Shown piece after piece: positions 1-10,075 of a DNA stretch of 64,000 nt. Origin of the DNA: Azoarcus indigens (GTDB lineage: Bacteria; Pseudomonadota; Gammaproteobacteria; Burkholderiales; Rhodocyclaceae); assembly GCF_004361735.1 (NCBI RefSeq), contig NZ_SNVV01000014.1, forward strand, positions 62,001 through 126,000, given 5' to 3'. Made by a program: the position numbers and the translations under genes. How positions within the stretch are numbered: position 1 is the stretch's first letter; every line of letters begins with the position of its first letter. The notes under the pieces were generated by a model that saw nothing but the letters and a program-made list of their open reading frames with translations, made no database searches and had not been told where the DNA came from.

Positions 1-1453
1 CCCAGATGCCGAGGGCCGCCGACTCCACCGCGATGCGCATGCGCGCCAGCGAACGCTCCAGCCGGGATTCGAGCCGGCTGCGCGCACCGATGTCGGTGAG
101 CACCAGCGCCATCCCAAGGATCTGGCCGCCATCGCCCCGGATCGGCGAGGCGGAGAGCAGCACGTCGATCAGCGCGCCATCGCGGCGGCGGCGCTGCGTT
201 CTGAAATGCGGCACGCTCTCGCCACCGGCGACCTGCGCCATCAGCCGTTTCGCCTCGGCATGGCGATCGGAGGGGAGAATGAGATCGTCCAGCGGTACAT
301 CCATCACGCCGCCTGCCTCGTAGCCCAGCATCGTCCGCGCGGCATCGTTCCAGGCCGTCACCCGGCCCTCCAGGTCGGTACCGACGATGGCGTCGCTAGC
401 ACTGCGCACGATGGCGGCGAGCCGGCCCTGTTCCATCGCCACCCGTTGCCTGCCCCGCTTGCCGGTCAGCAGGGTATAGACCAACACAGCCAGCATCGAA
501 CCACCGCCTATCAACTCGGCTCGCAGCATCGCAGGCTTCATCAGGTTCAGGGATTGGACAAAGGCGGGCGTGGCCTTGACCTCCACCAGCCAGTCCCGGC
601 CAAACACGGCGATCTGCGTGCGGCTCTCCAGTCCCTTTACCGTCCTTTCCTGGCCGCCGTAGGTGTAGAAGCGCTGCGGCGGCTCGGCATAGGCAAGGTC
701 ATAGAGGACGAAGGTGAATCCGGAGAAGAGGTTCTCGAACTCGCCCATGACCTCATATGCGCTCAACGGCGCGTAGGCCCAGCCCTCCAGGTACTGCCAG
801 CGCTCTTCGGGGGTGGGAAGCGGCGGCGAATTGCTGCGGTAGACCGGCAGCAACAGCAGGAAACCCGTTCGGCGCTCATCCTTCGCCTGCACCAGGTCGA
901 TGGGCCGAGTGAGCACCGGCGCGTTCCGCAGCACCGAAGTTAGTGCAGCCGCCCGGCGGTTCGGCTCCGAGGCGATGTCCAGCCCGATTGCCGGCCGGTT
1001 TTCCCGCTCCGGCTCAAGGAGTTCGATGACGAAACGCTCGCCGGCGTGCGGCGCAAACTGACTGATGGTGAAGTGGGGCTGATGATCCGCCCGGACTCGC
1101 TCGAGATAGGCTGCCTCTTCGGCCCGCGCCACCCGCCGGATGAAGCCGTAGCCACGGGCGCCGGGGAACTCCCGGGGCAAGTCGCGGGATTCGATATAGG
1201 CGCGGAAACGCTGCTGGGAAATAGCCTCCGGCCCGGCGGCGATCAGCGCCCCGCGCGCGCCGCGCAAACCGTACTCATAGCGGGTGAAGCGCTCCTCGAT
1301 CTCCTGGATCACCCAGTCCCTCACCACATCGAAGCGTGCCTGCTCCTGTTCGCGGTTGCTGCGGGCAAGATGCTCCCCTGCCCCCAGGCCGATGAGCAAG
1401 AAGAGGACGAACACGACGGCGGCGGCCTGCGCGGGGCGACGATCCTGCGGCAT
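1..1453 (-). CDS. CHASE-PAS membrane sensor protein (3' end outside window)
   Basis: I translated the minus strand from the ATG at 1453, which has GGAG five bases upstream; the frame stays open for about 484 codons to the window edge, so the C-terminus and any output domain are missing. A first membrane segment lies at about residues 8-26 and a second at about 310-330, enclosing a periplasmic CHASE-type domain (about 60-290). A PAS domain follows (about 345-455, with AIVGTDLEGRVTAWNDAA) and a second PAS seems to start near 470 (MRIAVESAALGIW). CHASE sensors of this layout end in histidine kinase or GGDEF/EAL modules; which one cannot be seen here. The short plus-strand frames across it look like antisense shadows. 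Confidence 0.85.
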   Translation of the reverse strand, partial: MPQDRRPAQAAAVVFVLFLLIGLGAGEHLARSNREQEQARFDVVRDWVIQEIEERFTRYEYGLRGARGALIAAGPEAISQQRFRAYIESRDLPREFPGARGYGFIRRVARAEEAAYLERVRADHQPHFTISQFAPHAGERFVIELLEPERENRPAIGLDIASEPNRRAAALTSVLRNAPVLTRPIDLVQAKDERRTGFLLLLPVYRSNSPPLPTPEERWQYLEGWAYAPLSAYEVMGEFENLFSGFTFVLYDLAYAEPPQRFYTYGGQERTVKGLESRTQIAVFGRDWLVEVKATPAFVQSLNLMKPAMLRAELIGGGSMLAVLVYTLLTGKRGRQRVAMEQGRLAAIVRSASDAIVGTDLEGRVTAWNDAARTMLGYEAGGVMDVPLDDLILPSDRHAEAKRLMAQVAGGESVPHFRTQRRRRDGALIDVLLSASPIRGDGGQILGMALVLTDIGARSRLESRLERSLARMRIAVESAALGIW

Positions 1454-1648
1454 CCTGGCTCCAGGAGCGGGGGGCTGGGCTTAGCCAGCCGGTCTGCATA
1501 GACACGCACATTCAAGCAAAGCGGGTGCATGCCACGCAACATCGTTCGTCAGTGCCATGCGAAACAGCTCACGCCGCCGGCTCGCGGCCGGCTCGCGGCC
1601 GGCGCCCGGCCGCGGCACAATGCAGGTCTCGCCTGCAATAGAAAACCG

Positions 1649-3646
1649 ATGAGCCACCCCGCCGGTAATACCCTCTCCGCCAGCCTCGTCGCCGAGTTCC
1701 GTGCCGGCCTGCTGGAGACCCTGAGCGAATTCGCCAAGGACGTCGGCCGCGGCCGGCCGGTGGAACTCGCCGCCATCACGGAGGCAGCCGGCGCCTGCCA
1801 TGACGAACTGGCCGGCTTCCGCGACCGCCACAGCTTCTCCGCCGCGCGCGGCCTCACCGCCTCCCGCATCAGCCTGGTGCACGAGGACGATCTCGAATTC
1901 ACCATCGAGCTCACCGACCTCGCCCGCCGCCTGCGCGACCGCTGCAGCAGCGAGCTGACGCCCCTGCACGCGGCCTATCTCGTGCTGCTGGACCAGACGG
2001 ACGCGGCGGAAGAGCAGATCCCGGTGGGCCCCGAGACCGCCTGCCGCGGCTTGCGCGCGTTGTGCGACAGCGCCGGCCTGAGCGGCGAGAAGCGCTCTGC
2101 CTTCCTCTCCACCGCCCTGGAACCCCTGGGCCGCCGGCTGCGCACCTTCTACCGCGGGCTGAACGACCGCCTGCTGGAGAGCGGACTGGACATGCCGGTA
2201 GTCGGCCGCGGCCACCAGCCGGGCGCCGCGCCGCCGTCCGCCGCCGACAGCGGCGAACTGCCGGCGCTGCCGGAGGAGACCACGCTGCTCGCCGCCGCCG
2301 GCCGTACGGTGCCCCCGGCCCCCGCCGATGCTGACCCGGTATCCGCACTCGGCGCCCACCTCGCCCGGCGGCGGCCCGTCGACGCCCCCAAGGCGCTGGA
2401 CCCGGCACTGTCGGCCGCCATCCTCGGCCAAGTGCGCAACTGGCTCTCCGCCCATGACAGCGCCGGCGACCGCCTCTATGCCAGCGAACTTGCACCGCTG
2501 CTGCCGCCGGAAACCGCCGCCGCGGTAGAAACCGTCGAGCGCCTGCTCGAGTACCTGAGCGGCGAAAGCCGCGTGCCGCCGACACTTGCCCAGCGCTTCA
2601 GCCAGTTGCAGATCCCTCTGCTGCGGCTGGTGGTGGACGACAGCGCGGCCATCGGCGACCCGGCGCACCCCGCCCGCCAGCTGCTGGACACCCTGGTCCG
2701 CATCGGCGCAGGCGCGGACGAGACGCTGCCGGCCGAGGCGGAGCAGACCCTGGATGCGGCGCTCGCCGCACTCTGCGCCCTGCCGGCCCCCGCCGCGGAG
2801 GACTTCGCCCGTGCAGACGCGCGGCTGGAACCGATACTCGCCAGCCGTGCCGCCATCGAACAGCAGCTCACCGACGCCGCCATGCTCGCCGGCCAGCGCC
2901 TGGACCGCCGTGCCCATGCGCTGTCTACCGCCGCCCGCACCCTCGCCCGCCTGTGCGACGACCACACCCCGCCAGCGGTGCGCCGCTTCCTCGCCGGCGA
3001 ATGGACGCAGCTGGTGGCCCGGGTGCTCTACAACCACGGCGACAAGCACCCGCTATGGCGGGAGTTGCTGGATGTCGCCAACCGCCTGGGGCAAAGCGGG
3101 CGACCGCTGGACAGCCCACAGGCACGCCAGCGGCTGCAGGCCAACCTGCCGGAGCTGATCAAGGCGGTGCACAAGGGCCTCGCCCTGCTCGGGCTGGACG
3201 AGGCCGCCCGCGACCGCGCCCTGGAAGATTGCATGGCGATGCATGCCGCTCGCCTGGGCGGCAAGCCTTTGCCCGAGTTGCCGCCGCAGGAAGCCGCTGC
3301 CGAACCCGTCCTGACCCGGGTGAGCGATACGCCGGCGCTGAGCTATCTGCACTTTCCGCCCTCGGCGCCGCAGCGCGCCGAGATCCGCGGCGCCAACGAC
3401 TGGCTGCGCCGCGGCGAACTGCTGGCGCTGCAGTTGCCGGACGGCAGCCCGCTGCTGGGCCGCGCCACCTGGATAGGCCCGGCGCGCCAAGTGGTGCTGT
3501 TGGTGGACCAGAGCCGCCAGCGCACCGTGGCCGCCGATCTGGAGGCCGTGACCTCCAGCCTGCGCGCCGGCACGGCGCACCGCATCGATGAGCACGGCCT
3601 GATCCGCCGTGCCGCCAGCGAGTTGCTGACGCAGGGCCAGGGCTGA
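1649..3646 (+). CDS. DUF1631 family protein
   Basis: A 665-residue protein, soluble, with no signal peptide. I chose the ATG at 1649 (MSHPAGNTLS) because the residues before it are Arg/Ala-rich and unlike the family. The N-terminal part (RHSFSAARGLT, FTIELTDLARRLRDRC) and the C-terminal beta-rich part (LRRGELLALQLPDG, ATWIGPARQVVLLVDQSRQ) match the betaproteobacterial DUF1631 family, whose function is not established; the C-terminal region resembles a PilZ-like fold, which is only my impression. It is monocistronic: the divergent CHASE gene starts 196 bp away and a terminator hairpin follows. Confidence 0.85.
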   Translation: MSHPAGNTLSASLVAEFRAGLLETLSEFAKDVGRGRPVELAAITEAAGACHDELAGFRDRHSFSAARGLTASRISLVHEDDLEFTIELTDLARRLRDRCSSELTPLHAAYLVLLDQTDAAEEQIPVGPETACRGLRALCDSAGLSGEKRSAFLSTALEPLGRRLRTFYRGLNDRLLESGLDMPVVGRGHQPGAAPPSAADSGELPALPEETTLLAAAGRTVPPAPADADPVSALGAHLARRRPVDAPKALDPALSAAILGQVRNWLSAHDSAGDRLYASELAPLLPPETAAAVETVERLLEYLSGESRVPPTLAQRFSQLQIPLLRLVVDDSAAIGDPAHPARQLLDTLVRIGAGADETLPAEAEQTLDAALAALCALPAPAAEDFARADARLEPILASRAAIEQQLTDAAMLAGQRLDRRAHALSTAARTLARLCDDHTPPAVRRFLAGEWTQLVARVLYNHGDKHPLWRELLDVANRLGQSGRPLDSPQARQRLQANLPELIKAVHKGLALLGLDEAARDRALEDCMAMHAARLGGKPLPELPPQEAAAEPVLTRVSDTPALSYLHFPPSAPQRAEIRGANDWLRRGELLALQLPDGSPLLGRATWIGPARQVVLLVDQSRQRTVAADLEAVTSSLRAGTAHRIDEHGLIRRAASELLTQGQG

Positions 3647-3699
3647 GCCAAGGCTCGGCAGCGTCGCGCCAGCAACGCCTTTCTTGCGCCCCAATGCAG

Positions 3700-3740
3700 A
3701 CGGGGCGCGCCTCCCGAGTGGGAGACGCGCCCCGTTCCTT
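3700..3740. terminator. Rho-independent terminator between DUF1631 and ilvD
   Basis: A GC-rich hairpin with arms 3700-3715 and 3720-3735 (one unpaired base on each side of the stem) and a 4-base loop GAGT lies between two convergent genes. The T-run on the plus side is weak (TTCCTTTA). It probably serves both directions. Confidence 0.65.
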
Positions 3741-3766
3741 TACCGGCGCGCTCGCGCCGGGCGGGT

Positions 3767-5617
3767 TCAGCGCTTCAGCTGGCTGAGGTCGCGCACCGCG
3801 CCGGTGTCGGCGGAGGTGGTCAGCGCGGCGTAGGCTTGCAGCGCGGCGGACACCACCCGCTCCCGCGAGGCAGGCCGCCAGGCCTTGGCGCCGCGGGCCT
3901 CCATCGCCGCGCGGCGACTGGCCAGTTCGTCGTCGGAGATGGCCAGGCGGATGCTGCGGTTGGGGATGTCGATCTCGATGGCGTCGCCATTCTCGATCAG
4001 CGCGATGGCGCCGCCCATGGCCGCCTCCGGCGAAGCGTGGCCGATGGACAGGCCGGAGGTGCCGCCGGAGAAGCGGCCGTCGGTGAGCAGCGCGCACTGC
4101 TTGCCCAGGCCGCGGCTCTTCAGGTAGGAGGTGGGGTAGAGCATCTCCTGCATGCCGGGGCCGCCCTTCGGGCCTTCGTAGCGGATGACGACCACGTCGC
4201 CAGCCTGCACTTCCTCGCCGAGGATGCCTTCCACCGCATCGTCCTGGCTTTCATAGACGCGGGCCTTGCCGGTGAACTTCCAGATGGACTCGTCCACGCC
4301 GGCGGTCTTCACGATGCAGCCCTTCTCGGCGATGTTGCCGTAGAGCACGGCGAGACCACCATCCTGGCTGAAGGCGTTGGCCTTGTTGCGGATCACGCCC
4401 TTGACGCGGTCCATGTCCAGCTCCTTCCAGCGCTTGTTCTGGCTGAAGGCGACCTGGGTGGGCACGCCGCCGGGGGCAGCGAGGAAGAGGTCGAACACCG
4501 CCTTGTCGTGGGCCTGCATGATGTCCCAGCGGGACAGGGCTTCGCCCAGGGTCTTGCTGTGCACCGTGGGCACGTCGCGGTGCAGCAGGCCGGCGCGGTC
4601 CAGCTCGCCGAGGATGCTCATGATGCCGCCGGCGCGGTGTACATCCTCGATGTGCACATCCGCCACCGCCGGCGCCACCTTGCACAGGCAGGGCACCTTG
4701 CGGGAGATGCGGTCGATGTCTTCCATCTTGAAGTCCACCCCGGCTTCCTGGGCGGCGGCCAGCAGGTGCAGCACGGTGTTGGTGGAGCCGCCCATGGCCA
4801 CATCCAGGCTGATGGCGTTCTCGAAGGCTTCGAAGGTGGCGATGGAGCGCGGCAGCACCGAGGCATCGTCCTGCTCGTAGTAGCGGCGGGCGATGTCGAC
4901 CACCCGGCGGCCGGCTTCGCGGAACAGCTTCTCGCGGTCGGCATGGGTAGCGACGATGGTGCCGTTGCCCGGCAGCGACAGGCCCAGCGCTTCAGTGAGG
5001 CAGTTCATGGAATTGGCGGTGAACATGCCGGAACAGGAGCCGCAGGTGGGGCAGGCGGAGCGCTCGATGGCGTCCACTTCCTCATCCGAGCAGTTCTTGT
5101 CGGCGGCCTTGACCATGGCGTCCACCAGGTCCAGCGAGATCACCTTGGCCTCCCACTTGACCTTACCGGCTTCCATCGGGCCGCCGGAGACGAACACGGT
5201 GGGGATGTTGAGGCGCATCGCGGCCATCAGCATGCCCGGGGTGATCTTGTCGCAGTTGGAGATGCACACCAGCGCGTCGGCGCAGTGGGCGTTCACCATG
5301 TACTCCACACTGTCGGCAATGAGGTCGCGCGAGGGCAGGGAATACAGCATGCCGCCGTGGCCCATGGCGATGCCGTCATCCACCGCGATGGTGTTGAATT
5401 CCTTGGCGACGCCGCCGGCGGCTTCGATCTCGCGCGCTACCAGTTGCCCCAGGTCCTTGAGGTGGACATGGCCGGGCACGAACTGGGTGAAGCTGTTGGC
5501 GATGGCGATGATGGGCTTTTCGAAGTCGCCGTCCTTCATCCCGGTGGCGCGCCACAGCGCACGGGCGCCCGCCATGTTGCGGCCGGCGGTCGAGGTACGG
5601 GAACGGTATTGAGGCAT
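3767..5617 (-). CDS. ilvD: Dihydroxy-acid dehydratase
   Basis: 616 residues, the usual length for IlvD. It converts 2,3-dihydroxy-isovalerate and -methylvalerate to the 2-keto acids in the valine/isoleucine pathway (also feeding leucine and pantothenate). Start chosen at [17 protein letters not shown], which is the conserved N-terminus; an in-frame extension upstream is not family-like. Signatures seen are [13 protein letters not shown] and the Fe-S cysteine stretch [19 protein letters not shown], plus [19 protein letters not shown] near the C-terminus. It is transcribed alone, convergent with the DUF1631 gene. Certain by sequence. Confidence 0.97.
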   Translation of the reverse strand: MPQYRSRTSTAGRNMAGARALWRATGMKDGDFEKPIIAIANSFTQFVPGHVHLKDLGQLVAREIEAAGGVAKEFNTIAVDDGIAMGHGGMLYSLPSRDLIADSVEYMVNAHCADALVCISNCDKITPGMLMAAMRLNIPTVFVSGGPMEAGKVKWEAKVISLDLVDAMVKAADKNCSDEEVDAIERSACPTCGSCSGMFTANSMNCLTEALGLSLPGNGTIVATHADREKLFREAGRRVVDIARRYYEQDDASVLPRSIATFEAFENAISLDVAMGGSTNTVLHLLAAAQEAGVDFKMEDIDRISRKVPCLCKVAPAVADVHIEDVHRAGGIMSILGELDRAGLLHRDVPTVHSKTLGEALSRWDIMQAHDKAVFDLFLAAPGGVPTQVAFSQNKRWKELDMDRVKGVIRNKANAFSQDGGLAVLYGNIAEKGCIVKTAGVDESIWKFTGKARVYESQDDAVEGILGEEVQAGDVVVIRYEGPKGGPGMQEMLYPTSYLKSRGLGKQCALLTDGRFSGGTSGLSIGHASPEAAMGGAIALIENGDAIEIDIPNRSIRLAISDDELASRRAAMEARGAKAWRPASRERVVSAALQAYAALTTSADTGAVRDLSQLKR

Positions 5618-5755
5618 GGGGTACTCCGGGAAGCTGCGGGTCGAACCGGAGATTCTAACCCCGCCGGCCGGCCGCGCACATGGCTGGTGCCACAGCGGGC
5701 CGCAGCCGACCCATGTCGGGGCATGCCACGGACTTGCGGATGGCACGGCCGCAGC

Positions 5756-8743
5756 TCAGCCCAGGTAGGCCGCCAGATCCACCTCGTCGATCTGCTCCGG
5801 CGCGAGGAAGCGCTCGGCGTAGCGGAGATAGACGCCGGAGCGCAGGAAGAGGTCGAAGACGTCGGCGTCGATGTGCTCCCGGCGCTTGAAACCATCCAGG
5901 ATGCGGATGGCCTCCGATAGCGTCTTGGCCTTCTTGTAGGGCCGGTCGGGCGCGGTGAGGGCCTCGAAGATGTCGGCGACCGCCATGATGCGGGCCGGCA
6001 CCGACAGCTGGCCGGCCTGCAGACCACGAGGGTAGCCGGTGCCAATCAGCGTCTCGTGGTGGGTAGCGGCGTACTCCGGCACCCGCTTCATGTGCGCCGG
6101 CAGCGGCAGCCGGTCCAGCATCACGATGGTCTGGATGATGTGCTCGTTGATCTTGAAGCGCTCTTCCTCGGTCAGCGTGCCACGGCTGACGGCAAGGTTG
6201 TGCAGTTCGCCGAAGTTGTACAGGTGCTCCGGCACGGTGACGCGGAAGCCAAAGCGGGGATCCAGCGGCTCGCCCCCGGTGCGCGGCACCACCTGCTCCG
6301 GCTTGTCGGCGAGCAGGTGCTCCACCGCCGGCAGCTCGGCCGCCGGCAGATCCGTCAGCCGGCGCTGTTCGCCGTGGGACAGGCCGAGGCGGTCGTCGAA
6401 ATGGCGCAGCCAGGTCTGGCCGCCAATGCGGCGCAGGCGCTGCACGTCTTCGTCGGCGATGGACTCGCCGCCGATGTTGCAGGCGGCGACGAAGGCGAAA
6501 TCCGCCTGCAGCTGCTGTACGCGGCCGGCCAAGGTGGCGGCGGCCCGCGCCGGTTCCATGCCGTTGCGCTCGGCATGCAGGCGCTCGATCTCGGCGTCGC
6601 GCAGCAACACTTCGAAGCGGGTGCGGATCTCGTGGATGCGGTTGTAGATGGTCTCCAGCTTGGTGGCCTTGTCCATCACGTATTCCGGCGTGGTCACCTT
6701 GCCGCAGTCGTGCAGCCAGGCGCCGACGCGGAATTCGCGCCATTCGTCCTCGGTCTCGAAGCGGAAGTCGGCGAGCGGACCGTGGTCGGTCTTGCAGGCC
6801 TCCTCGGCCAGCATCAGGGCCAGCTCCGGCACGCGGGCGCAGTGGCCGCCGGTGTAGGCGCTCTTGGCGTCGATGGCGCTGGCGATGATCTGGATCAGCG
6901 AGTCCATCAGTACCTGCTGCGCGTTCAACAGCTGGTAGTTGTCCAGCGCCACCGCCGACTGCGAAGCCAAGGCCTCGACGTACTGCACCGTGTCCGGGCC
7001 GAAGGGGACGGTGGCGCCGCTGTCCGGGTCCACCGCGTCGATGAACTGCAGTACGCCCATGACTTCGCCGCTGGAGGCGGTCATCGGCACGGTGAGCAGG
7101 GAAACTCCGGCGCCCGCCTCCACGGCGGAGTCGAAGCGGGGATCGGCGGCGGCATCTGCCACCGTCACCGTGCGACGCTCCAGCGCCGCCAGCGCCACCG
7201 GATCGCGCAGCCGTGGGGCGCCGGCCGCGTCGTGCAGCGCAAGTGAGGCGCCCTCTTCCACGCCATCGCTGATCTGATCGCCATGGCTGTCCAGCGCCAG
7301 GCGCAGACCGTCCTGCCCATTGGCGAGATACAGCCGCGCGCCGCTGGCATTGCACAGTTGCCGTCCGCTCTCCAGCACATGGCGCAGCAAGGTCTCGCGG
7401 TCGCGCTCGGAAGACAGCAGCAGGCCGTTGTCCACCAGCCCCTGCAGCTTGGCCAAGGCCTCGTTCAGCGCGCGGGTGCGCTGCAGCAGCGAGGCCTTCA
7501 TGGTCTGGTGCGCTTCGCCCAGGGTATCGATCTCGTAGAACATCGAGCGCACGGTGACGCGGCCGGAGAAGTCCAGCCGCTTCACCCGCTCCGAGTCTGC
7601 CGCCAGCAGGCCCAGCGCGCGGGAGGCCTGGCGCGAGGCGAAGAAGGAGGCCGGCAGCGCCAGCGCCAGGACCAGCGCCGAGATGAGCATGATGTCGTCG
7701 CGGGTGCGCACGATCGGCCCGGCGAAGGCGCTCATCGGCGCGAAAGCCGCCACCTGGAAGGTCTGGCCGGCACTGAGCGCCACCTCGCGCAGCGCATAGA
7801 CATAGCGCTGCCCCTGGAGGTCGATGAGGCGGCTGCCCTTGTCCGCTTCCCCTACGCCCGCCACGCCAGCGGCGTTCAGCGGCTGCAGCAGCGGGGTGAG
7901 CGCCTCGCCTAGCGGCTGCAGCGGCACCGGCAGCGGCGTGTGCAGGGCGGCGCTGGCATGAAAGGCGAGCACCCGGCGCTGGCTGTCGATGACTGCGGCT
8001 CCGCCCTCGCGCTCGCCCACGGTGTCGGCGAGCAGGCGCTGCAGTTGCCCCAGCGCCAGGTCGGCGCCGACCACGCCGCCGCCGCCCGCCACTGCCTGCG
8101 ACAGCGTGAGCCCCAGCGCCTGCGAGGACTGGAAGTGATAAGGATCGGTAGCCTGCAGCCCCGGCTGGCGGCGGGCGCTGTCATACCAGGGGCGCTCACC
8201 CGGCCGGTACTCCGCCGGCTGGCGCCGTTCGCCCAACACGCCGCCATCGCGGTCAAGGAAGCGCCAGTGCTCCGTCCTGCCGCCGGTGCCGGCGAGGATG
8301 GTGCGCAGCGCGAACCAGGTATCCGCCGGCGCGGCCAGCGCCTGCGCCACCGCCGGGTCGCCGCGCACGCCGATGGCCTGGACGAAGTCATCGTTGGCCA
8401 GGCCGAGGTAGACGCCATAGAGATTGGGATTCTCCCGCACCGCCACCAGCAGCGCCGGCGCCACCAGGGCGGTGTCCAGCCGGCCGTCGCGGTGCAGCCT
8501 GGCGGCCTCCACGCTGGCCTGGATGCGCACCAGCCGGCTGGCGGAGGCGATCATCTCCTGCAAGCGCGCGGCATTATGGTCGGCGATGTGGGCGAAGATG
8601 CCGGTGGCGCTCTCCTCCGCCATTTCGTCGAAGCGGTTCCAGGCGGCGAACAGGAAGACGCCCATCAGGGAAACGACGAACACCGCCAGCAAGGCCGTGG
8701 TCAGGTAATGAAAGCGCAGCTTCAGTCCAGCCGGAATGCCCAT
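5756..8743 (-). CDS. Membrane HD-GYP phosphodiesterase with periplasmic sensor and GAF domain
   Basis: 995 residues. Order: transmembrane segment (about 12-34), periplasmic Cache-like sensor with RPGERPWYDSARR, second transmembrane segment near 310-330, HAMP-like linker, GAF domain (about 430-570), then HD-GYP. The metal-binding HD motif (AWLHDCGKV) and the GYP signature (HHETLIGTGYPRGL) are both present, so cyclic-di-GMP hydrolysis is likely. About 190 residues separate the HDCGK motif from HHE, far more than in the minimal domain; this longer subfamily occurs in proteobacteria. Start ATG at 8743 precedes the first membrane helix directly. Confidence 0.9.
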   Translation of the reverse strand: MGIPAGLKLRFHYLTTALLAVFVVSLMGVFLFAAWNRFDEMAEESATGIFAHIADHNAARLQEMIASASRLVRIQASVEAARLHRDGRLDTALVAPALLVAVRENPNLYGVYLGLANDDFVQAIGVRGDPAVAQALAAPADTWFALRTILAGTGGRTEHWRFLDRDGGVLGERRQPAEYRPGERPWYDSARRQPGLQATDPYHFQSSQALGLTLSQAVAGGGGVVGADLALGQLQRLLADTVGEREGGAAVIDSQRRVLAFHASAALHTPLPVPLQPLGEALTPLLQPLNAAGVAGVGEADKGSRLIDLQGQRYVYALREVALSAGQTFQVAAFAPMSAFAGPIVRTRDDIMLISALVLALALPASFFASRQASRALGLLAADSERVKRLDFSGRVTVRSMFYEIDTLGEAHQTMKASLLQRTRALNEALAKLQGLVDNGLLLSSERDRETLLRHVLESGRQLCNASGARLYLANGQDGLRLALDSHGDQISDGVEEGASLALHDAAGAPRLRDPVALAALERRTVTVADAAADPRFDSAVEAGAGVSLLTVPMTASSGEVMGVLQFIDAVDPDSGATVPFGPDTVQYVEALASQSAVALDNYQLLNAQQVLMDSLIQIIASAIDAKSAYTGGHCARVPELALMLAEEACKTDHGPLADFRFETEDEWREFRVGAWLHDCGKVTTPEYVMDKATKLETIYNRIHEIRTRFEVLLRDAEIERLHAERNGMEPARAAATLAGRVQQLQADFAFVAACNIGGESIADEDVQRLRRIGGQTWLRHFDDRLGLSHGEQRRLTDLPAAELPAVEHLLADKPEQVVPRTGGEPLDPRFGFRVTVPEHLYNFGELHNLAVSRGTLTEEERFKINEHIIQTIVMLDRLPLPAHMKRVPEYAATHHETLIGTGYPRGLQAGQLSVPARIMAVADIFEALTAPDRPYKKAKTLSEAIRILDGFKRREHIDADVFDLFLRSGVYLRYAERFLAPEQIDEVDLAAYLG

Positions 8744-8857
8744 TTACCGTCCTTTGCCTGCGCTCCCAGGGCTACCGGTCGATTGCGGCGAGCGTGGAAG
8801 CAAGGTATTACTTACGGCCTGCCCGTACCGGGCAAACCCAGTTCCCCGGAGTCCCCA

Positions 8858-9304
8858 TTGAACCATTTCCGATCGCTCTGCCTTGCCGCGATGCTTGCGT
8901 TTGGCCTAGCCGCGCACGCCGAAGACAATGCGCGGATAGGATACGTCAAGACACTCAGCGGCGATGCGAACATCGTAAGCGGTGAAACTAGCAGCGCGGC
9001 GCGGGTCGGCAGCCCGCTGAAGCTGGGCGACCGCATCATCACCGGTGCCAACGCCAGCCTCGGCCTGATCCTCAAGGACAACACGGTGCTGTCGCTCGGG
9101 CCGGACACCGAGATCTCGGTGGACGATTACCTCTACGCCCCCGCCCGCGAGGCGCTGCGGCTGGATGCGCGCATCCTGCGCGGCACGCTGCACTACATCT
9201 CCGGTGTCATCGCCAGACTCAAGCCGGACGCGGTCACGGTGCGCACGCCCACCGGCACCATAGGCGTCCGCGGCACCCGCTTCGTCGTCAAGGTGGCCGA
9301 CTGA
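8858..9304 (+). CDS. FecR-domain periplasmic protein
   Basis: 148 residues with a Sec signal peptide (MNHFRSLCLAAMLAFGLAAHAED). The body matches the FecR domain (VKTLSGDANIVSGE, GDRIITGANASLGLILKDNT, VTVRTPTGTIGVRGTRF). No ATG fits; I chose TTG at 8858 because it begins exactly at the signal peptide and has GGAG five bases upstream. It lacks the cytoplasmic anti-sigma region of real FecR, so it is more likely a periplasmic structural or sensory domain. One base separates it from the following OmpA-like gene, so they form an operon, and the convergent neighbour is a CHASE2 cyclase, a combination often seen together. Confidence 0.85.
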   Translation: MNHFRSLCLAAMLAFGLAAHAEDNARIGYVKTLSGDANIVSGETSSAARVGSPLKLGDRIITGANASLGLILKDNTVLSLGPDTEISVDDYLYAPAREALRLDARILRGTLHYISGVIARLKPDAVTVRTPTGTIGVRGTRFVVKVAD

Positions 9305-9305
9305 T

Positions 9306-9926
9306 ATGCGCATCGCCATGAATTCCGCCCGCAGGGCTTTCCTTTCCCGCAGCGCAGCCGGCCTGATCGGCGCGCTGCTGCTCGCCGGCTGCGCGCCGCA
9401 GTCCTACCTGGTGCTGCTGGAAAACCCCGGCGGCGGCAACGGCAAAGTGCTGGTGACCGGCGCGAGTGGCCGGCAGGCCGGCGTGGAGCGCGCCGGCGAT
9501 GCGCTGGCGCTGAACGCCGACGGCCCGCGCCCGCTGGTGGTGGATGCCGACCAGGTGCAGCGCGATTTCGGCGCCGCGCTGGCCGCCCAGCCGCCGCTGC
9601 CGGAGAGCTTCCTGCTCTACTTCGAGGGCGGCGAGCGCCTGACCGCGGAATCCCTCGCCCGGCTGCCGGACATCCTCGCCGCCATCGCCCGCCGGCCGGC
9701 GGCCGACGTCTCCATCATCGGCCACACGGACACCATGGGGAACGCCAGCGCCAACGAGGGCCTGGGCCTGGCGCGTGCCGAGGCGGTGCGTAAGCTGCTG
9801 GAGAGCGAGGGCGCAAAGCCGCTGGAGATGAATGCCACTTCCCACGGCGAACGCAATCCGCTGATCCCGACGCCGGACGAAACCCAGGAGCCGCGCAACC
9901 GGCGGGTGGAAGTGACAGTGCGCTGA
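9306..9926 (+). CDS. OmpA-family peptidoglycan-binding lipoprotein
   Basis: 206 residues. The N-terminus has a signal peptide with a lipobox (LLLAGC), so it should be lipidated. The C-terminal OmpA-like domain (about 95-206) shows the peptidoglycan-binding signature VSIIGHTDTMGNASANEGLGLARA and NRRVEVTVR at the end. It starts one base after the FecR-domain gene stop, implying translational coupling. Probably anchors to peptidoglycan from the outer membrane; specific role unknown. Confidence 0.9.
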   Translation: MRIAMNSARRAFLSRSAAGLIGALLLAGCAPQSYLVLLENPGGGNGKVLVTGASGRQAGVERAGDALALNADGPRPLVVDADQVQRDFGAALAAQPPLPESFLLYFEGGERLTAESLARLPDILAAIARRPAADVSIIGHTDTMGNASANEGLGLARAEAVRKLLESEGAKPLEMNATSHGERNPLIPTPDETQEPRNRRVEVTVR

Positions 9927-10075
9927 GCGCGCATCCCGTGCCATCGGAAACCGGAAGGGTCAGGGGCGCCGGCTTCGGCCAAGGCGCCCCTCCGTTTTGC
10001 CCCGGGGCCGGCTCACGCCTGTGAGTGCGAATCGCACCGCCCGCTGAAGCCTCCGCTTCTTCGCAGAGGGCGAGG

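Noticed and set aside
206-1501. Plus-strand frames near the left edge
   Set aside because: The minus-strand CHASE-PAS translation is continuous and family-like, so these are shadows.
3836-5920. 694-codon plus-strand open frame
   Set aside because: Antisense to ilvD; Gly/His/Val/Gln-rich composition typical of a shadow of a GC-rich gene.
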